From positions 15,448 through 39,383 of the forward strand of contig DBXF01000061.1 of NCBI GenBank assembly GCA_002309295.1: 23,936 nt of DNA, read 5' to 3'. The first letter of the stretch is position 1. Every line of letters begins with the position of its first letter. The notes under the pieces were generated by a model. The model was not told the origin of the DNA. It searched no databases and saw only the letters and a program-made list of their open reading frames with translations. Source of the DNA: Bacteroidales bacterium UBA1219 (GTDB taxonomy: Bacteria > Bacteroidota > Bacteroidia > Bacteroidales > P3). Positions 1 through 8,951 of this stretch are shown in pieces. A program made the translations under genes and the position numbers.

Positions 1-521
1 GCCTCGGGCAGCGGGAACGTGCCGTAGGACTCGATGGGGTTCTGGGTGGCCATGACCAGGAAGGGCTCTTCCAGTTTGTAGGTTGTCTCACCGATGGTTA
101 CCTGACGCTCCTGCATGGCTTCGAGCAGGGCGCTCTGCACCTTGGCGGGGGCACGGTTTATCTCATCGGCAAGGATGAAATTGGAGAAAATGGGACCTTT
201 CTTAACGTTGAAAGTCTCGTTTTTCTGACTGTAGATAAGCGTTCCGATAAGGTCGGCGGGCAACAAGTCGGGAGTGAACTGTATGCGGCTGAACTTGGCC
301 TGAATGGCCTCGGCCATCGAGGTGATGGTTAGTGTCTTGGCCAAGCCCGGAACACCTTCCAAAAGAATGTGGCCGTTTGCCAAAAGGCTTATCATCAGGC
401 TCTCTATCATGTGTTTCTGTCCCACGATATTTTTGCGCATCTCCGAGTTGAGGATGTCCACGAAAGCGCTCTCGCGTTCGATTTTTTCGTTGAGTTCCCG
501 TATGTCGATTGTCTCTTCCAT
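1..521 (-). CDS. MoxR-type AAA+ ATPase, N-terminal part (cut by left window edge)
   Basis: The minus-strand reading frame starts at ATG 521 and runs off the window after 173 complete codons. It shows a Walker A motif GVPGLAKT at residues 56-63, a Walker B ILADE at about 116-120 followed by INRAP, and a sensor-type ATQNPIES segment from about 158. These are diagnostic of the MoxR family (AAA_3). MoxR ATPases are chaperone-like proteins, commonly encoded beside VWA-domain and DUF58 proteins and thought to help mature metal-dependent or secreted complexes; the partners would lie beyond the left edge. The start is the first in-frame ATG ahead of the conserved N-terminal helix, and no Shine-Dalgarno is visible. 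It diverges from the secreted protein at 790 across a 268-bp A/T-rich gap. Family assignment is firm; the specific role is unknown. Confidence 0.93.
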   Translation of the reverse strand, partial: MEETIDIRELNEKIERESAFVDILNSEMRKNIVGQKHMIESLMISLLANGHILLEGVPGLAKTLTITSMAEAIQAKFSRIQFTPDLLPADLIGTLIYSQKNETFNVKKGPIFSNFILADEINRAPAKVQSALLEAMQERQVTIGETTYKLEEPFLVMATQNPIESYGTFPLPE

Positions 522-728
522 TGATATGATTTTTGATGTTATTATTAATGTAATGTGCCCCAAAAACGACAAAATTTGTTTTATTCGTATATCGTCATTA
601 TTAAAAAATGTTAATTCAATTTTGACAAAAAATAAAAATATCGCTCTAAACCAACAGAAAATCAGTGCTTTTGATGTGATTTGAAAATAAAAAAACGCAA
701 AATGTGCTGATAATTGAAAAAAAAATAT

Positions 729-736
729 TATCTTTG
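729..736 (+). promoter_or_regulatory. Putative -7 promoter box (TATCTTTG)
   Basis: This is an exact match to the Bacteroidota -7 consensus TAnnTTTG, 53 bp upstream of the ATG at 790. The -33 region, expected near 706, has no good TTTG, so the call rests on the -7 box and its position. The remaining part of the 522-789 gap is A/T-rich. On the other strand, a loose TATTTTTTG (634-626, one base too long) could serve the divergent MoxR gene, but it is too weak to list separately. Confidence 0.55.
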
Positions 737-789
737 CCTTTTGGATTAAAAACAGAAAAAAAGTTTAGTAAACTAATTATAAACATCTT

Positions 790-3700
790 ATGAAGGTAAA
801 TAAACTATTTATTGGAATGTTTGTTTGCATTTTTGCAGCAGGCACTATTGTTGCTACAAGTGGCAATTTCAGCATCAGCAAAAAAGCTTTCAACAAATCT
901 GACGACAAAGAGAAGGTGGCAAAAGCAGCCAAATCTGCCGATGAAAATATCGTGGAACTGGGTCCCGATAATGTCGCCGGTCGCGTTAGGGGTCTGATTT
1001 TCGACAATCAGGACACTACCAACCAAACCTTGTACGCAGGCGGCGTTGCCGGCGGTTTGTTCAAAACTACTGACGGCGGTCAGCACTGGCAGCGTGTTCC
1101 TATGCATCTCCCCAACGGCACAGAAGTAACCCTGCCCATTTCGTGCATGGTACAAACTTCCGACGGTGTATTATATATAGGTACGGGCGAAGGATTCCTC
1201 ACCTCCGGAATCAACAACAATATCACCGCACCTGTAGGACGCGGCCTGTATCGTTTTGTTGACGAGAACAACTACACCCTCGTTCCCGCCACAGCACCGG
1301 CATCCGACACCATTACCGACAACACCAGCGACTGGGCTTACATCAACCGTCTGGCAGCTGCCGAATACAACAACGTTCTGTATTTTTATGCAGCCACCAA
1401 CACCGGCCTTTTCCGTTGGAAAATACAGTCTGACGCCGACTGGAACAACGCCCCCACAAAGGTATTCACTGGCGCTGTTTACGACCTCGACGTTTCCTAC
1501 CACAACACAATGCTCTATTTCACTACCAAAAACACTATTTTCAAAATAGGCAATATCGTTAGCGACACTCAAAATCCTATCGAGATTTCGAGAAACTATC
1601 TCGATACTACAAATATCGCCCGCATTGAAGTGGCTGTGGCACCATCCAACGAAAATTACGTTTACGCCGTAGTCGCTGATACCAATGGCATGTCTAAAGG
1701 TGTTTACGTTACCACCAACCAACAGGTGTGGAATATTATCACAACTTCCACTGTAACCCTGTTCAGCCGCTCCAACAAAGGCACACACAACAACTCCATC
1801 GTTGTGTTCCCCGACAATCCTCTTAAAATAGCTGTCGGCGGCAACGCCCTTTGGATTGGTGAAGGATTCGCCGGTGCTACTCTTTACACATGGACAAAAT
1901 CGGCCTACACCGAGAGCGACCTCAATGCAGGTAGCTATATGAATCAGGTTTACGCTTCTTCATATTTTGTTCACTCGGGCATACACAACATAGTTTTCCC
2001 CAACTATTTCAACAGCTCGGCCGACCGCAACACATTCTACATGGCTACCGACGGCGGTGTGTTCAGCACCACAAACGGTGGCGGCTCGTACACTATGCAC
2101 AATAAAGGTTTGAATACCGCACAGTTCTACACTCTTGCCATTGCCAACGATGCTTCGGTGCTTGGCGGTGCTCAGGACAACTCTGTTCCCTTTATCCAAT
2201 CGCGTAACGCATCCGACAGCGGCGATGTCAACACCACAGCCCAGGTTATATGGATGGGCAACGGTGGTGGCGTGGCTTCCTCGATGTTCCAACTGACAGC
2301 ACCTATCAGCAGACGTTGTCTCTTCGTATCCAGCGAAGGAGCCAACGTCGGCAGAACATACGCCGACTATTCCGACTTCACCAACACCCAAACATGGTCT
2401 ACAGGCCAAGAGTTTACCGGTGGAAGGTTTGCTTCTGGCGCTGCTGTTCCTGCCATGCTTCTTTGGGAAACTATCAACGACAGAACCATTGTGGACAGCG
2501 TTACATTTACGCTCGACACTAACTCTTGGGTTAAACGTGGCAACGATGTGCTCTATGTAAGAAATCCCGACCTCACAAGCGAAGATCGTCTCGATTTCAC
2601 CATTCAGGCTGGCGATACAATCCTTGTTCGTAGCCGCGGACATTTCGACTATCCCTTCGAATATGTATTCACCAACACTTTCGTGGCTAAAGACAAACCC
2701 ACACACACTGTTAAAAACCCCGTACAGAACCGTTTCTTTGTTGCAGCTTCGAATGGCGGTATCAACAAAATTTACATGACACCCAATGCTACCGACTTCA
2801 CCAAAGCACGTCTGTTATGGTTCGAACTGATGAAATTTGGAAAATCTGTTCCTCATGCCCTTGCTATTAGCAACGACGGTGACTGTCTGTATATCGCTAT
2901 CGACGAAGAAGACGGGGGCTCCCGCCTTATCCGTTTCAACAACATGCTTGTAGCAAACGATGCAGAACAACTGCAGTACGAACCTCCTTTCAACGGACAG
3001 CAAGGTAGATATTTGGTTGTTGTCGACACAGTCCGTTTTGGCGACTCCACACGCTTGAACCGCAGAATTACTTCTCTGGCAGTGGATCCTCGTCAGGGTA
3101 CCGACAACCTCGTTATCACTTGCGGCGATTTCGAGAATGAACCGAACCTGTACTACATGACCAACGCAACAGCTACTAACTACACTGTTACACCGCACAC
3201 TGTTATAAACAACAAAATGCCCCTCTATTCCTCGTTGGTCGAAATGACTTCAGGAAATGTGTATGTTGGTTCCGAAAACGGCCTGTATATCACCAACGAC
3301 ATCACAATAGCCAATCCTACTTGGACTGTTCACGGCGACTTCTTGGGCACACCGGTGTTTGCTATCAAACAGCAGACCAACAATATGCAATTCAAACAGA
3401 CTACATATTTCAGCGGTGCAAACGAAGAAGTTTACAAATGGGGAAAAACCAAATATCCCGGAGCTATCTACTATGCTACTTATGGTAGAGGTATTTTCAT
3501 GGATAAACAATATATCACCGACACCATCAACGAAATATCTATCGAAGGTCCCGTTGCCGTTGCTGACAATACTCTTAAAGTTTATCCCAACCCCGCTGCA
3601 ACCTACTCTCAGATCGACTTTACCGTTGGACAAAGCACCAATGTTGATATCCAACTCTACGATATGTCGGGACGCGTGGTTTACAGAAAATCCCTCGGAA

Positions 3701-3819
3701 AAGTTATGGCAGGCACCCATTCGCAGATTATCCCCTGCGAAAATCTGAACAAAGGTGTTTATGTGGTGCGTGTCGCAGCAGGTACTCAACCGATGACCTC
3801 CAAACTGATAGTGAAATAA
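790..3819 (+). CDS. Secreted beta-propeller-like protein with T9SS type A C-terminal sorting domain
   Basis: The 1009-residue product has an N-terminal signal peptide (hydrophobic core about 6-22). A long region follows that resembles Asp-box/BNR (sialidase- or sortilin-type) propellers: KTTDGGQHW at 92-100 fits the Asp-box S/T-x-D-x-G-x-x-W pattern, YIGTGEG lies just downstream, and a second YMATDGGVFSTTNGG segment occurs mid-protein. The last ~81 residues (929-1009) form a type A T9SS sorting domain: KVYPNP, LYDMSGRVVY, LNKGVYVVRV and a terminal KLIVK. The protein should pass the inner membrane by Sec and be exported across the outer membrane by the T9SS encoded at 12694-18975, then be anchored to the surface or released. 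No catalytic residues or substrate can be recognised, so the function is unknown. It looks monocistronic: its own -7 box upstream and a strong terminator downstream. Confidence 0.9.
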   Translation: MKVNKLFIGMFVCIFAAGTIVATSGNFSISKKAFNKSDDKEKVAKAAKSADENIVELGPDNVAGRVRGLIFDNQDTTNQTLYAGGVAGGLFKTTDGGQHWQRVPMHLPNGTEVTLPISCMVQTSDGVLYIGTGEGFLTSGINNNITAPVGRGLYRFVDENNYTLVPATAPASDTITDNTSDWAYINRLAAAEYNNVLYFYAATNTGLFRWKIQSDADWNNAPTKVFTGAVYDLDVSYHNTMLYFTTKNTIFKIGNIVSDTQNPIEISRNYLDTTNIARIEVAVAPSNENYVYAVVADTNGMSKGVYVTTNQQVWNIITTSTVTLFSRSNKGTHNNSIVVFPDNPLKIAVGGNALWIGEGFAGATLYTWTKSAYTESDLNAGSYMNQVYASSYFVHSGIHNIVFPNYFNSSADRNTFYMATDGGVFSTTNGGGSYTMHNKGLNTAQFYTLAIANDASVLGGAQDNSVPFIQSRNASDSGDVNTTAQVIWMGNGGGVASSMFQLTAPISRRCLFVSSEGANVGRTYADYSDFTNTQTWSTGQEFTGGRFASGAAVPAMLLWETINDRTIVDSVTFTLDTNSWVKRGNDVLYVRNPDLTSEDRLDFTIQAGDTILVRSRGHFDYPFEYVFTNTFVAKDKPTHTVKNPVQNRFFVAASNGGINKIYMTPNATDFTKARLLWFELMKFGKSVPHALAISNDGDCLYIAIDEEDGGSRLIRFNNMLVANDAEQLQYEPPFNGQQGRYLVVVDTVRFGDSTRLNRRITSLAVDPRQGTDNLVITCGDFENEPNLYYMTNATATNYTVTPHTVINNKMPLYSSLVEMTSGNVYVGSENGLYITNDITIANPTWTVHGDFLGTPVFAIKQQTNNMQFKQTTYFSGANEEVYKWGKTKYPGAIYYATYGRGIFMDKQYITDTINEISIEGPVAVADNTLKVYPNPAATYSQIDFTVGQSTNVDIQLYDMSGRVVYRKSLGKVMAGTHSQIIPCENLNKGVYVVRVAAGTQPMTSKLIVK

Positions 3820-3841
3820 TTAGTTAGACATTTACATATCT

Positions 3842-3875
3842 AGAGGGTCATTGTACACGATGACCCTCTTTTTTT
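3842..3875 (+). terminator. Rho-independent terminator after the propeller protein gene
   Basis: A perfect 10-bp stem (AGAGGGTCAT at 3842-3851 with ATGACCCTCT at 3860-3869) closes an 8-nt loop and runs into a 7-T tract ending at 3875. It lies 22 bp after the stop at 3819. Only 17 nt separate the T tract from the tyrS ATG at 3893, which leaves no room for a conventional promoter between them. Confidence 0.9.
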
Positions 3876-3892
3876 AAAACAATATACAAATA

Positions 3893-5173
3893 ATGAAAAC
3901 CAATTTTGTAGAAGAACTTCGCTGGCGCGGCATGATACATGACATGATGCCCGGTACAGAAGAACAACTTAATAAAGAGATGACTGTGGCATACGTGGGT
4001 ATCGACCCCACCGCCGACTCGCTCCACATAGGACACCTTGTGAGTATCATGATGCTCAAACACCTGCAGGCCGCAGGACATAAACCCATAGCCCTTGTGG
4101 GTGGCGCCACAGGCATGATCGGCGACCCGTCGTTCAAATCCGCCGAACGCAAACTCCTTACTACAGAGGAAATCCAGCACAACGTGGACGGCATACGCAA
4201 ACAGCTGTCCAAATTTCTCGATTTCGAAAACGGCGAAAACGCTGCCGAACTGCTCAACAACTACGACTGGATGAAAGACTACCTTTTTCTCGACTTCATC
4301 CGCGACGTGGGCAAACACATCACCGTTAACTACATGATGGCCAAGGACTCCGTGAAAAAACGTATGGAAACGGGTATCTCCTTCACCGAATTCTCGTACC
4401 AGCTGTTGCAGGGTTACGATTTCCTCACCCTCTACCGCACCAAAGGCTGCAAACTGCAGATGGGAGGCTCCGACCAGTGGGGCAACATCACCACTGGCAC
4501 AGAGCTGATACGTCGCATGGAAGGCGGCGAGGCGTTCGCCCTCACCTGTCCCCTTATCACCAAAGCCGACGGCACCAAGTTCGGCAAGACCGAAGGCGGC
4601 AACGTATGGCTCGACCCCGAAAAGACGTCGCCTTACAAGTTCTACCAGTTTTGGCTCAACTGCTCCGACGAGGACTCGGTGAAATACATACGTATCTTCA
4701 CCATGCTCTCAAAAGAGGAGATAGAGGCTCTCGAAGCCGAACACGCCCAAGCCCCGCACCTGCGTCTGCTGCAAAAGGCTCTGGCCAAGGAACTTACCAT
4801 TCGTGTGCATTCGCAGAAAGACTACGAACAGGCTGTGGCGGCCTCCGAAATCCTTTTCGGCAAAGGCACTACCGAACAGCTCCAGCAGCTCGATAAAGAG
4901 ACTATCGCCTCCGTTTTCGAGGGCGTTCCCCAGTTCACCATCGCAAAAAGCAAGGTGGAAGCGGGCATCGACGTGGTTGACCTGCTTGCTGTGGAAACCA
5001 ACGTGTTTGCATCCAAAGGCGAGATAAAACGCGCTTTGAAAGAGAACTCCATCTCCATCAACAAGACCAAAATCTCCGAAGGCTACAATGTCACTGCCAA
5101 CGATATTCTGGCAGGTTCCTACATTGTGTTACAGAAAGGCAAAAAGAACTACTATCTGATTCTTGTACAGTAG
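3893..5173 (+). CDS. tyrS: Tyrosyl-tRNA synthetase
   Basis: This class I aminoacyl-tRNA synthetase charges tRNA-Tyr with tyrosine using ATP, in the cytoplasm. The 426-residue length is usual for bacterial TyrS. The HIGH signature is HIGHL at residues 45-49, the KMSKS-equivalent loop is KFGKT at 229-233, and GGSDQWGNI and the tyrosine-pocket segment YVGIDPTADSL are intact. The C-terminal ~70 residues look like the S4 RNA-binding domain (VFASKGEIKRALKE through INKTKI). The ATG at 3893 begins the conserved N-terminus. It is followed after 10 nt by a sodium:solute symporter gene and appears to head a four-gene run ending with RNase Z. The start sits only 17 nt after a terminator hairpin, so how it is promoted is unclear. 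Confidence 0.97.
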   Translation: MKTNFVEELRWRGMIHDMMPGTEEQLNKEMTVAYVGIDPTADSLHIGHLVSIMMLKHLQAAGHKPIALVGGATGMIGDPSFKSAERKLLTTEEIQHNVDGIRKQLSKFLDFENGENAAELLNNYDWMKDYLFLDFIRDVGKHITVNYMMAKDSVKKRMETGISFTEFSYQLLQGYDFLTLYRTKGCKLQMGGSDQWGNITTGTELIRRMEGGEAFALTCPLITKADGTKFGKTEGGNVWLDPEKTSPYKFYQFWLNCSDEDSVKYIRIFTMLSKEEIEALEAEHAQAPHLRLLQKALAKELTIRVHSQKDYEQAVAASEILFGKGTTEQLQQLDKETIASVFEGVPQFTIAKSKVEAGIDVVDLLAVETNVFASKGEIKRALKENSISINKTKISEGYNVTANDILAGSYIVLQKGKKNYYLILVQ

Positions 5174-5183
5174 ATAAATTGGT

Positions 5184-6671
5184 ATGGAGACCATCATTCT
5201 GCTCTGCTTTGCCATCTACACTGGACTGCTGTTCCTTGTAATGTGGCTCACCTCGCGCAAGAGTGCCGGCAACGACGCCTTTTTCCGCGGCAACCGCAAG
5301 TCGCCGTGGTATGTGGTGGCATACGGTATGATTGGAGCTTCGCTGTCGGGCGTTACCTTTATGTCGGTGCCGGGCGGCGTTCACGGCGGAGCATGGACAT
5401 ACATGCCTTTGGTGTTCGGCTATGTGCTTGGCTATGCAGCAATAGCATTGGTTCTTCTGCCATTATATTATAAACTAAACCTCACTTCTATTTATACCTA
5501 TCTTGAAGTGCGCTTCGGCAAGGCGAGCGAAAAAACGGGCTCCCTGTTTTTCATAGTTTCGCGACTGCTGGGCTCGGCACTGCGTATGTATCTGGTGGTG
5601 TTTGTGCTGTATGAGTTCGTGTTCAGCGCATGGGGCATCCCCTTTTGGGTGCCTGCAGTGGTGTTCATAGCCATCATACTGCTCTACACTTTCCGCGGAG
5701 GCATAAAAACCGTGGTGTGGACCGACACGTTGCAGACAACTTTCCTGCTTCTGGCAGCAATAGCCACAGTTATTGCTATACTCAAGAACCTCGATATGGG
5801 CATGGGCGATTTGCTGAGCAACGCATCAGAAAAAGGCTACACGCGCATGTTCGAAACCGACCCATCTGCTCCTAAGTTTTATTGGAAACAGATTCTTTCG
5901 GGAATGTTCATCACCATCACCATGACGGGCCTCGACCAGGATATGATGCAGAAAAACCTCACCTGCAAGAGTCTGCGCGACGCACAGAAGAACGTAATGA
6001 CTAGCAGTTTGCTATTCATCGTAGTGAACATTCTCTTTCTCTGTCTAGGCGCCGCTCTACTTACCTACGCCGACCAAACTGGCTTTGCTTTGCCTGTGGA
6101 TGCCGCTGGCAATGTAGTGCCCGACAAGATTTTCCCGTCTATTGCCTTCAATCTCAACGGTAGCGGCGGTACTTTCACCGCCGTGATGTTCGTGCTTGGT
6201 ATGGTGGCTGCCGGCTATTCCAGCGCCGACGGTACTTTGACAGCCCTCACCACCACTTTCTGTTACGATTTTCTCGGCTTTGGCAAGGAAGATTCTGACA
6301 AAAAACGCAACGAACTGAAAATCCGTCGTTTGGTGCATATCGTCTTTGCGTTGTTGTACCTGTTGGTAATCATCGCATTCCGTCCTTTCCACACGCAGTC
6401 GCTGATAGACACGTTGTTCGACGTGGCGGGATTCACCTACGGTCCGTTGTTAGGACTTTTCTGTTTCGGCCTTTTCACCAAACGCCGTACCCGCGACGCA
6501 TGGGTGCCCGTAGTGGCAGTGCTCTCCCCTGTTATCTGCTACATTCTAAAACTGAACTCCCAAGCCTGGTTCGGGGGGTATAAATTCGGTTTTGAGTTGT
6601 TGATAATCAACGGACTGATAACCTTTATAGGACTTTTATTGATGTCGAAAAAAAGAAAACAAGTAATATGA
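5184..6671 (+). CDS. Sodium:solute symporter (SSS family)
   Basis: The 495-residue product is almost entirely hydrophobic, with about 13 predicted transmembrane segments. The N-terminus fits the SSS family (LeuT-fold, Na+-coupled uptake): an SRKSAGNDAFFRG region, then VAYGMIGASLSGVTFMSVPG in the first helices, and later TGLDQDMMQKNLTCKS and AGYSSADGTLTALTT, segments that match the usual SSS core. It should import a small organic solute (sugar, amino acid, carboxylate or sialic-acid-like compound) with Na+ across the inner membrane; the substrate cannot be read from sequence. It starts 10 nt after the tyrS stop, and its TGA overlaps the ATG of the next gene in an ATGA, so translational coupling is likely. 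The short cytoplasmic C-terminus is basic (KKRKQVI). Confidence 0.92.
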   Translation: METIILLCFAIYTGLLFLVMWLTSRKSAGNDAFFRGNRKSPWYVVAYGMIGASLSGVTFMSVPGGVHGGAWTYMPLVFGYVLGYAAIALVLLPLYYKLNLTSIYTYLEVRFGKASEKTGSLFFIVSRLLGSALRMYLVVFVLYEFVFSAWGIPFWVPAVVFIAIILLYTFRGGIKTVVWTDTLQTTFLLLAAIATVIAILKNLDMGMGDLLSNASEKGYTRMFETDPSAPKFYWKQILSGMFITITMTGLDQDMMQKNLTCKSLRDAQKNVMTSSLLFIVVNILFLCLGAALLTYADQTGFALPVDAAGNVVPDKIFPSIAFNLNGSGGTFTAVMFVLGMVAAGYSSADGTLTALTTTFCYDFLGFGKEDSDKKRNELKIRRLVHIVFALLYLLVIIAFRPFHTQSLIDTLFDVAGFTYGPLLGLFCFGLFTKRRTRDAWVPVVAVLSPVICYILKLNSQAWFGGYKFGFELLIINGLITFIGLLLMSKKRKQVI

Positions 6672-7825
6672 ATATAAAAAGAATTTTTGTCCCTTTCTTG
6701 CTGGCATTCGTCATTTTTAGCGGATGTTCGTATTCTGTTTACCAAGTAAAGGGGCGTCCTTCGCAGGATCTTAAGGGTGGCATTTTCTATTCTTTGCCGA
6801 AGACAAGAATCCGTGTCGCCGTTACTTTCGAATACACCAATTTCGACCTTGCTCCTTACGCCAACTATGCCGAGAAATATCTCGGTATCGAAGTGGACGA
6901 CTCCCGCGCTTGGAGCATCTCCGATGTGGATATTACTGCCGTGGCTGAACCCGACCCCGATTATTTCTATTATGTGGAACCGCGCAACTCCGATATCTCC
7001 GTGCAGGTGTCGCAAAAAGGCCTGCTTAAGTCTGTAAACAGCAGTTTCACCGAAATGGGCACTGCCGACGATTATCAGGTGGAACCGGTTGAGAAACTAA
7101 GTCTTTCTGAGTTGCTCTATTCTACGGCTAACTACAATTTGTACGAACACGTGGACACCCTCTACACCCGCAATGGTGTTTCCGGAAACGACGAGAGTGT
7201 GGTGCTGGTCCGTTCTTCAGTGGAAAAAAACGACGAGCAACGTGCCGAGGAAATTGCCAAACAAATTACCGAGATACAGCAGAAAAAAATGGAGATCCTC
7301 TACGGCGAATATGAGTCGTCGTACAACGAGAATGCCCTGAATTTTGTCTATTCCTCTCTCGACCGCGAGGAAAAACGTATGTTGCAATTGTTCACCGGCA
7401 GCAAGACAAATATCACCAAGGTGTTTTACGTGGACCCCGAAGTGTCGAAAGTGGTTGTTGATGACCAGATCGTGGAACTATTCCGTTTCTCGCCGCAGAA
7501 AGGCGTTGTTGACAGTACCGACGAAGAATCTGTGCCTATCTACTGCAACCTGCGCATCGAAAACTCCCTGCGCGCCGTGTCGCGTTACGCCAAAGGCAAA
7601 CCGGCAAAAACATCGGGCAGGAAAGCCAAGACAAAAACAAAATTCTCGGCCTTCAAATACCGTATCCCCGAAGTGGTGCGTGTGAGTTTTGTGACGCCAT
7701 CGTTTACAAAACAAAAAACTGTGAAAGTGTCGCAGTACGGCACCATTGTGGAACTGCCGGCACGTAAAGTGGAAGCGGTGTTCGATTCTCAAACCGGCGA
7801 ACTGCAGTATCTTAGAAAACATTAG
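6668..7825 (+). CDS. DUF4831-like putative lipoprotein
   Basis: The 385-residue protein begins with a lipoprotein-type signal: a basic N-terminus, a hydrophobic stretch and the lipobox FSGC with Cys20. The following GGIFYSLPKTRIRVAVTFE and the ANYAEKYLGIE segment match what I recall of DUF4831, a Bacteroidota-restricted family of unknown function. It should be anchored to a periplasm-facing or outer membrane. A lysine-rich stretch (KGKPAKTSGRKAKTKTK) about 70 residues before the end looks like a flexible basic insertion. The ATG overlaps the preceding stop by 4 nt (ATGA), and RNase Z follows closely, so it is almost certainly cotranscribed with both. No enzymatic motif is visible. The family call is by memory of conserved residues and is moderately sure; the function is unknown. 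Confidence 0.8.
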   Translation: MNIKRIFVPFLLAFVIFSGCSYSVYQVKGRPSQDLKGGIFYSLPKTRIRVAVTFEYTNFDLAPYANYAEKYLGIEVDDSRAWSISDVDITAVAEPDPDYFYYVEPRNSDISVQVSQKGLLKSVNSSFTEMGTADDYQVEPVEKLSLSELLYSTANYNLYEHVDTLYTRNGVSGNDESVVLVRSSVEKNDEQRAEEIAKQITEIQQKKMEILYGEYESSYNENALNFVYSSLDREEKRMLQLFTGSKTNITKVFYVDPEVSKVVVDDQIVELFRFSPQKGVVDSTDEESVPIYCNLRIENSLRAVSRYAKGKPAKTSGRKAKTKTKFSAFKYRIPEVVRVSFVTPSFTKQKTVKVSQYGTIVELPARKVEAVFDSQTGELQYLRKH

Positions 7826-7834
7826 GTTTTGGCA

Positions 7835-8758
7835 ATGGGATTCTATGTGACAGTTTTAGGAAGCGGAGCTTCGATGCCCACCGGACACAGGTGCTGTTCG
7901 GCGCAAGTGGTTAATATCGAGGGCTTCAAGATACTTATCGACGCTGGCGAAGGCGTGCAGAACCAGATACGCAGGGCGCATGTGAAAATGCAGTCCATCG
8001 ACACCATACTTATCTCGCATCTCCACGGCGACCATTTTTTCGGTCTGCCCGGACTTATCTCCTCCATGCACCTGTGCGGACGCACACAGCCGCTGGATAT
8101 TTACGCGCCCAAAGGTCTCGACGATGTTTTCGAAGCCATTTTCCGTGTGAGCAACACCGAACTCAATTTCCAACTCAACATACATACAATCACCCCCGAT
8201 GTCTCCCAGCCGATACTCGCCAACGCCAAGTGCCGCATAAGCTCTTTTCCCATCTACCATTCCATCGAGACATACGGTTTTCTCATCGAGGAGCAGAAGA
8301 AAACCTCTCTTTCGCTCAAACGCGACGTTTGCAAGAAATACAACCTCGCCGCCGACGACATAGCAAGGATAAAGCAGGGCGACGACCTTGTATTGCCCGA
8401 GGGCACCATAGTCCCCAACGCCAATCTTACCCAGCAGCCCAAGTCCCCGCGCAAATACGCCTACTGCTGCGACACCTCGTACAACGAAAACCTCGTACCT
8501 ATTATAAAAGGTGTGGATTTGTTGTGTTTCGACACCACTTTCGATTCCAAAAACGAGGAGTTGGCTCTCAGCAAAGGTCACGGCACCACTGTACAGGCTG
8601 CAACTTTGGCAAAACAAGCCGAGGTGTCGCAGCTCCTTCTCACGCATTTCTCCGCACGTTTCAAGGACATAACGCCTCTTGTTGAGGAAGCGCAGGCCAT
8701 TTTCCCAAACACCGTTGCCGCCACCGACCTTTCGGTGATCGAATTGCAGACGCTCTGA
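7835..8758 (+). CDS. rnz: Ribonuclease Z (tRNA 3'-processing endonuclease)
   Basis: This metallo-beta-lactamase-fold nuclease cleaves precursor tRNA 3' trailers next to the discriminator base. From the ATG at 7835 it is 307 residues, typical of the short bacterial form. The zinc motif HLHGDH is at residues 62-67 inside LISHLHGDHFFGLPG. Later ligands are visible: H in IYHSIETYG, D in CCDTSYNE and H in LLTHFSARF. The N-terminal VTVLGSGASMPT is the usual first strand. A TTG at 7829 would add two residues, but the ATG at 7835 starts exactly where the family begins and is preferred. It lies 9 nt after the lipoprotein gene and is the last gene of the tyrS run. No convincing terminator follows in the 193-bp gap to 8952. 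Confidence 0.95.
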   Translation: MGFYVTVLGSGASMPTGHRCCSAQVVNIEGFKILIDAGEGVQNQIRRAHVKMQSIDTILISHLHGDHFFGLPGLISSMHLCGRTQPLDIYAPKGLDDVFEAIFRVSNTELNFQLNIHTITPDVSQPILANAKCRISSFPIYHSIETYGFLIEEQKKTSLSLKRDVCKKYNLAADDIARIKQGDDLVLPEGTIVPNANLTQQPKSPRKYAYCCDTSYNENLVPIIKGVDLLCFDTTFDSKNEELALSKGHGTTVQAATLAKQAEVSQLLLTHFSARFKDITPLVEEAQAIFPNTVAATDLSVIELQTL

Positions 8759-8896
8759 TTTTAGTTGCCTACCTAACCAGCCGAAAAAATAAGGATAAAG
8801 AGGTGCAAAATGGCACTTCCGACACTTTTCAAAACCCGAATAAGTGTTAGTTATCGATTTGTAACAATCAGTAAAATAGTGAGTTGGTAAAAAATA

Positions 8897-8927
8897 TTGA
8901 CTTTTTCGACTAAAAATAGTACCTTTG
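8897..8927 (+). promoter_or_regulatory. Putative promoter of the endopeptidase-pta transcript
   Basis: TTGAC at 8897-8901 and TACCTTTG at 8920-8927 match the Bacteroidota -33 (TTTG-like) and -7 (TAnnTTTG) elements, 23 bp start to start. Transcription would begin near 8934, about 18 nt before the ATG at 8952. This placement also argues against an in-frame TTG start at 8925, which would lie inside the -7 box. Confidence 0.7.
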
Positions 8928-8951
8928 CAAACGTTAAATACGAAAAGCATT

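Noticed and set aside
304..684. Plus-strand open frame opposite the MoxR ATPase running into the intergenic gap
   Set aside because: Its first half is antisense to clear MoxR coding sequence and its second half is low-complexity A/T-rich translation without a recognisable feature.
7829..7834. TTG start for RNase Z two codons upstream of ATG 7835
   Set aside because: The family N-terminus begins at the ATG and the TTG adds only Met-Ala with no supporting signal.
8759..8895. Possible terminator after rnz (short GTGC/GCAC and ACACTT/AAGTGT inverted repeats)
   Set aside because: Stems are only 4-6 bp, one has a 16-nt loop, and no T tract follows.
8925..8951. TTG start for the endopeptidase nine codons upstream
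   Set aside because: It falls inside the predicted -7 box and places polar residues ahead of an otherwise normal signal peptide beginning MNRIVVF.
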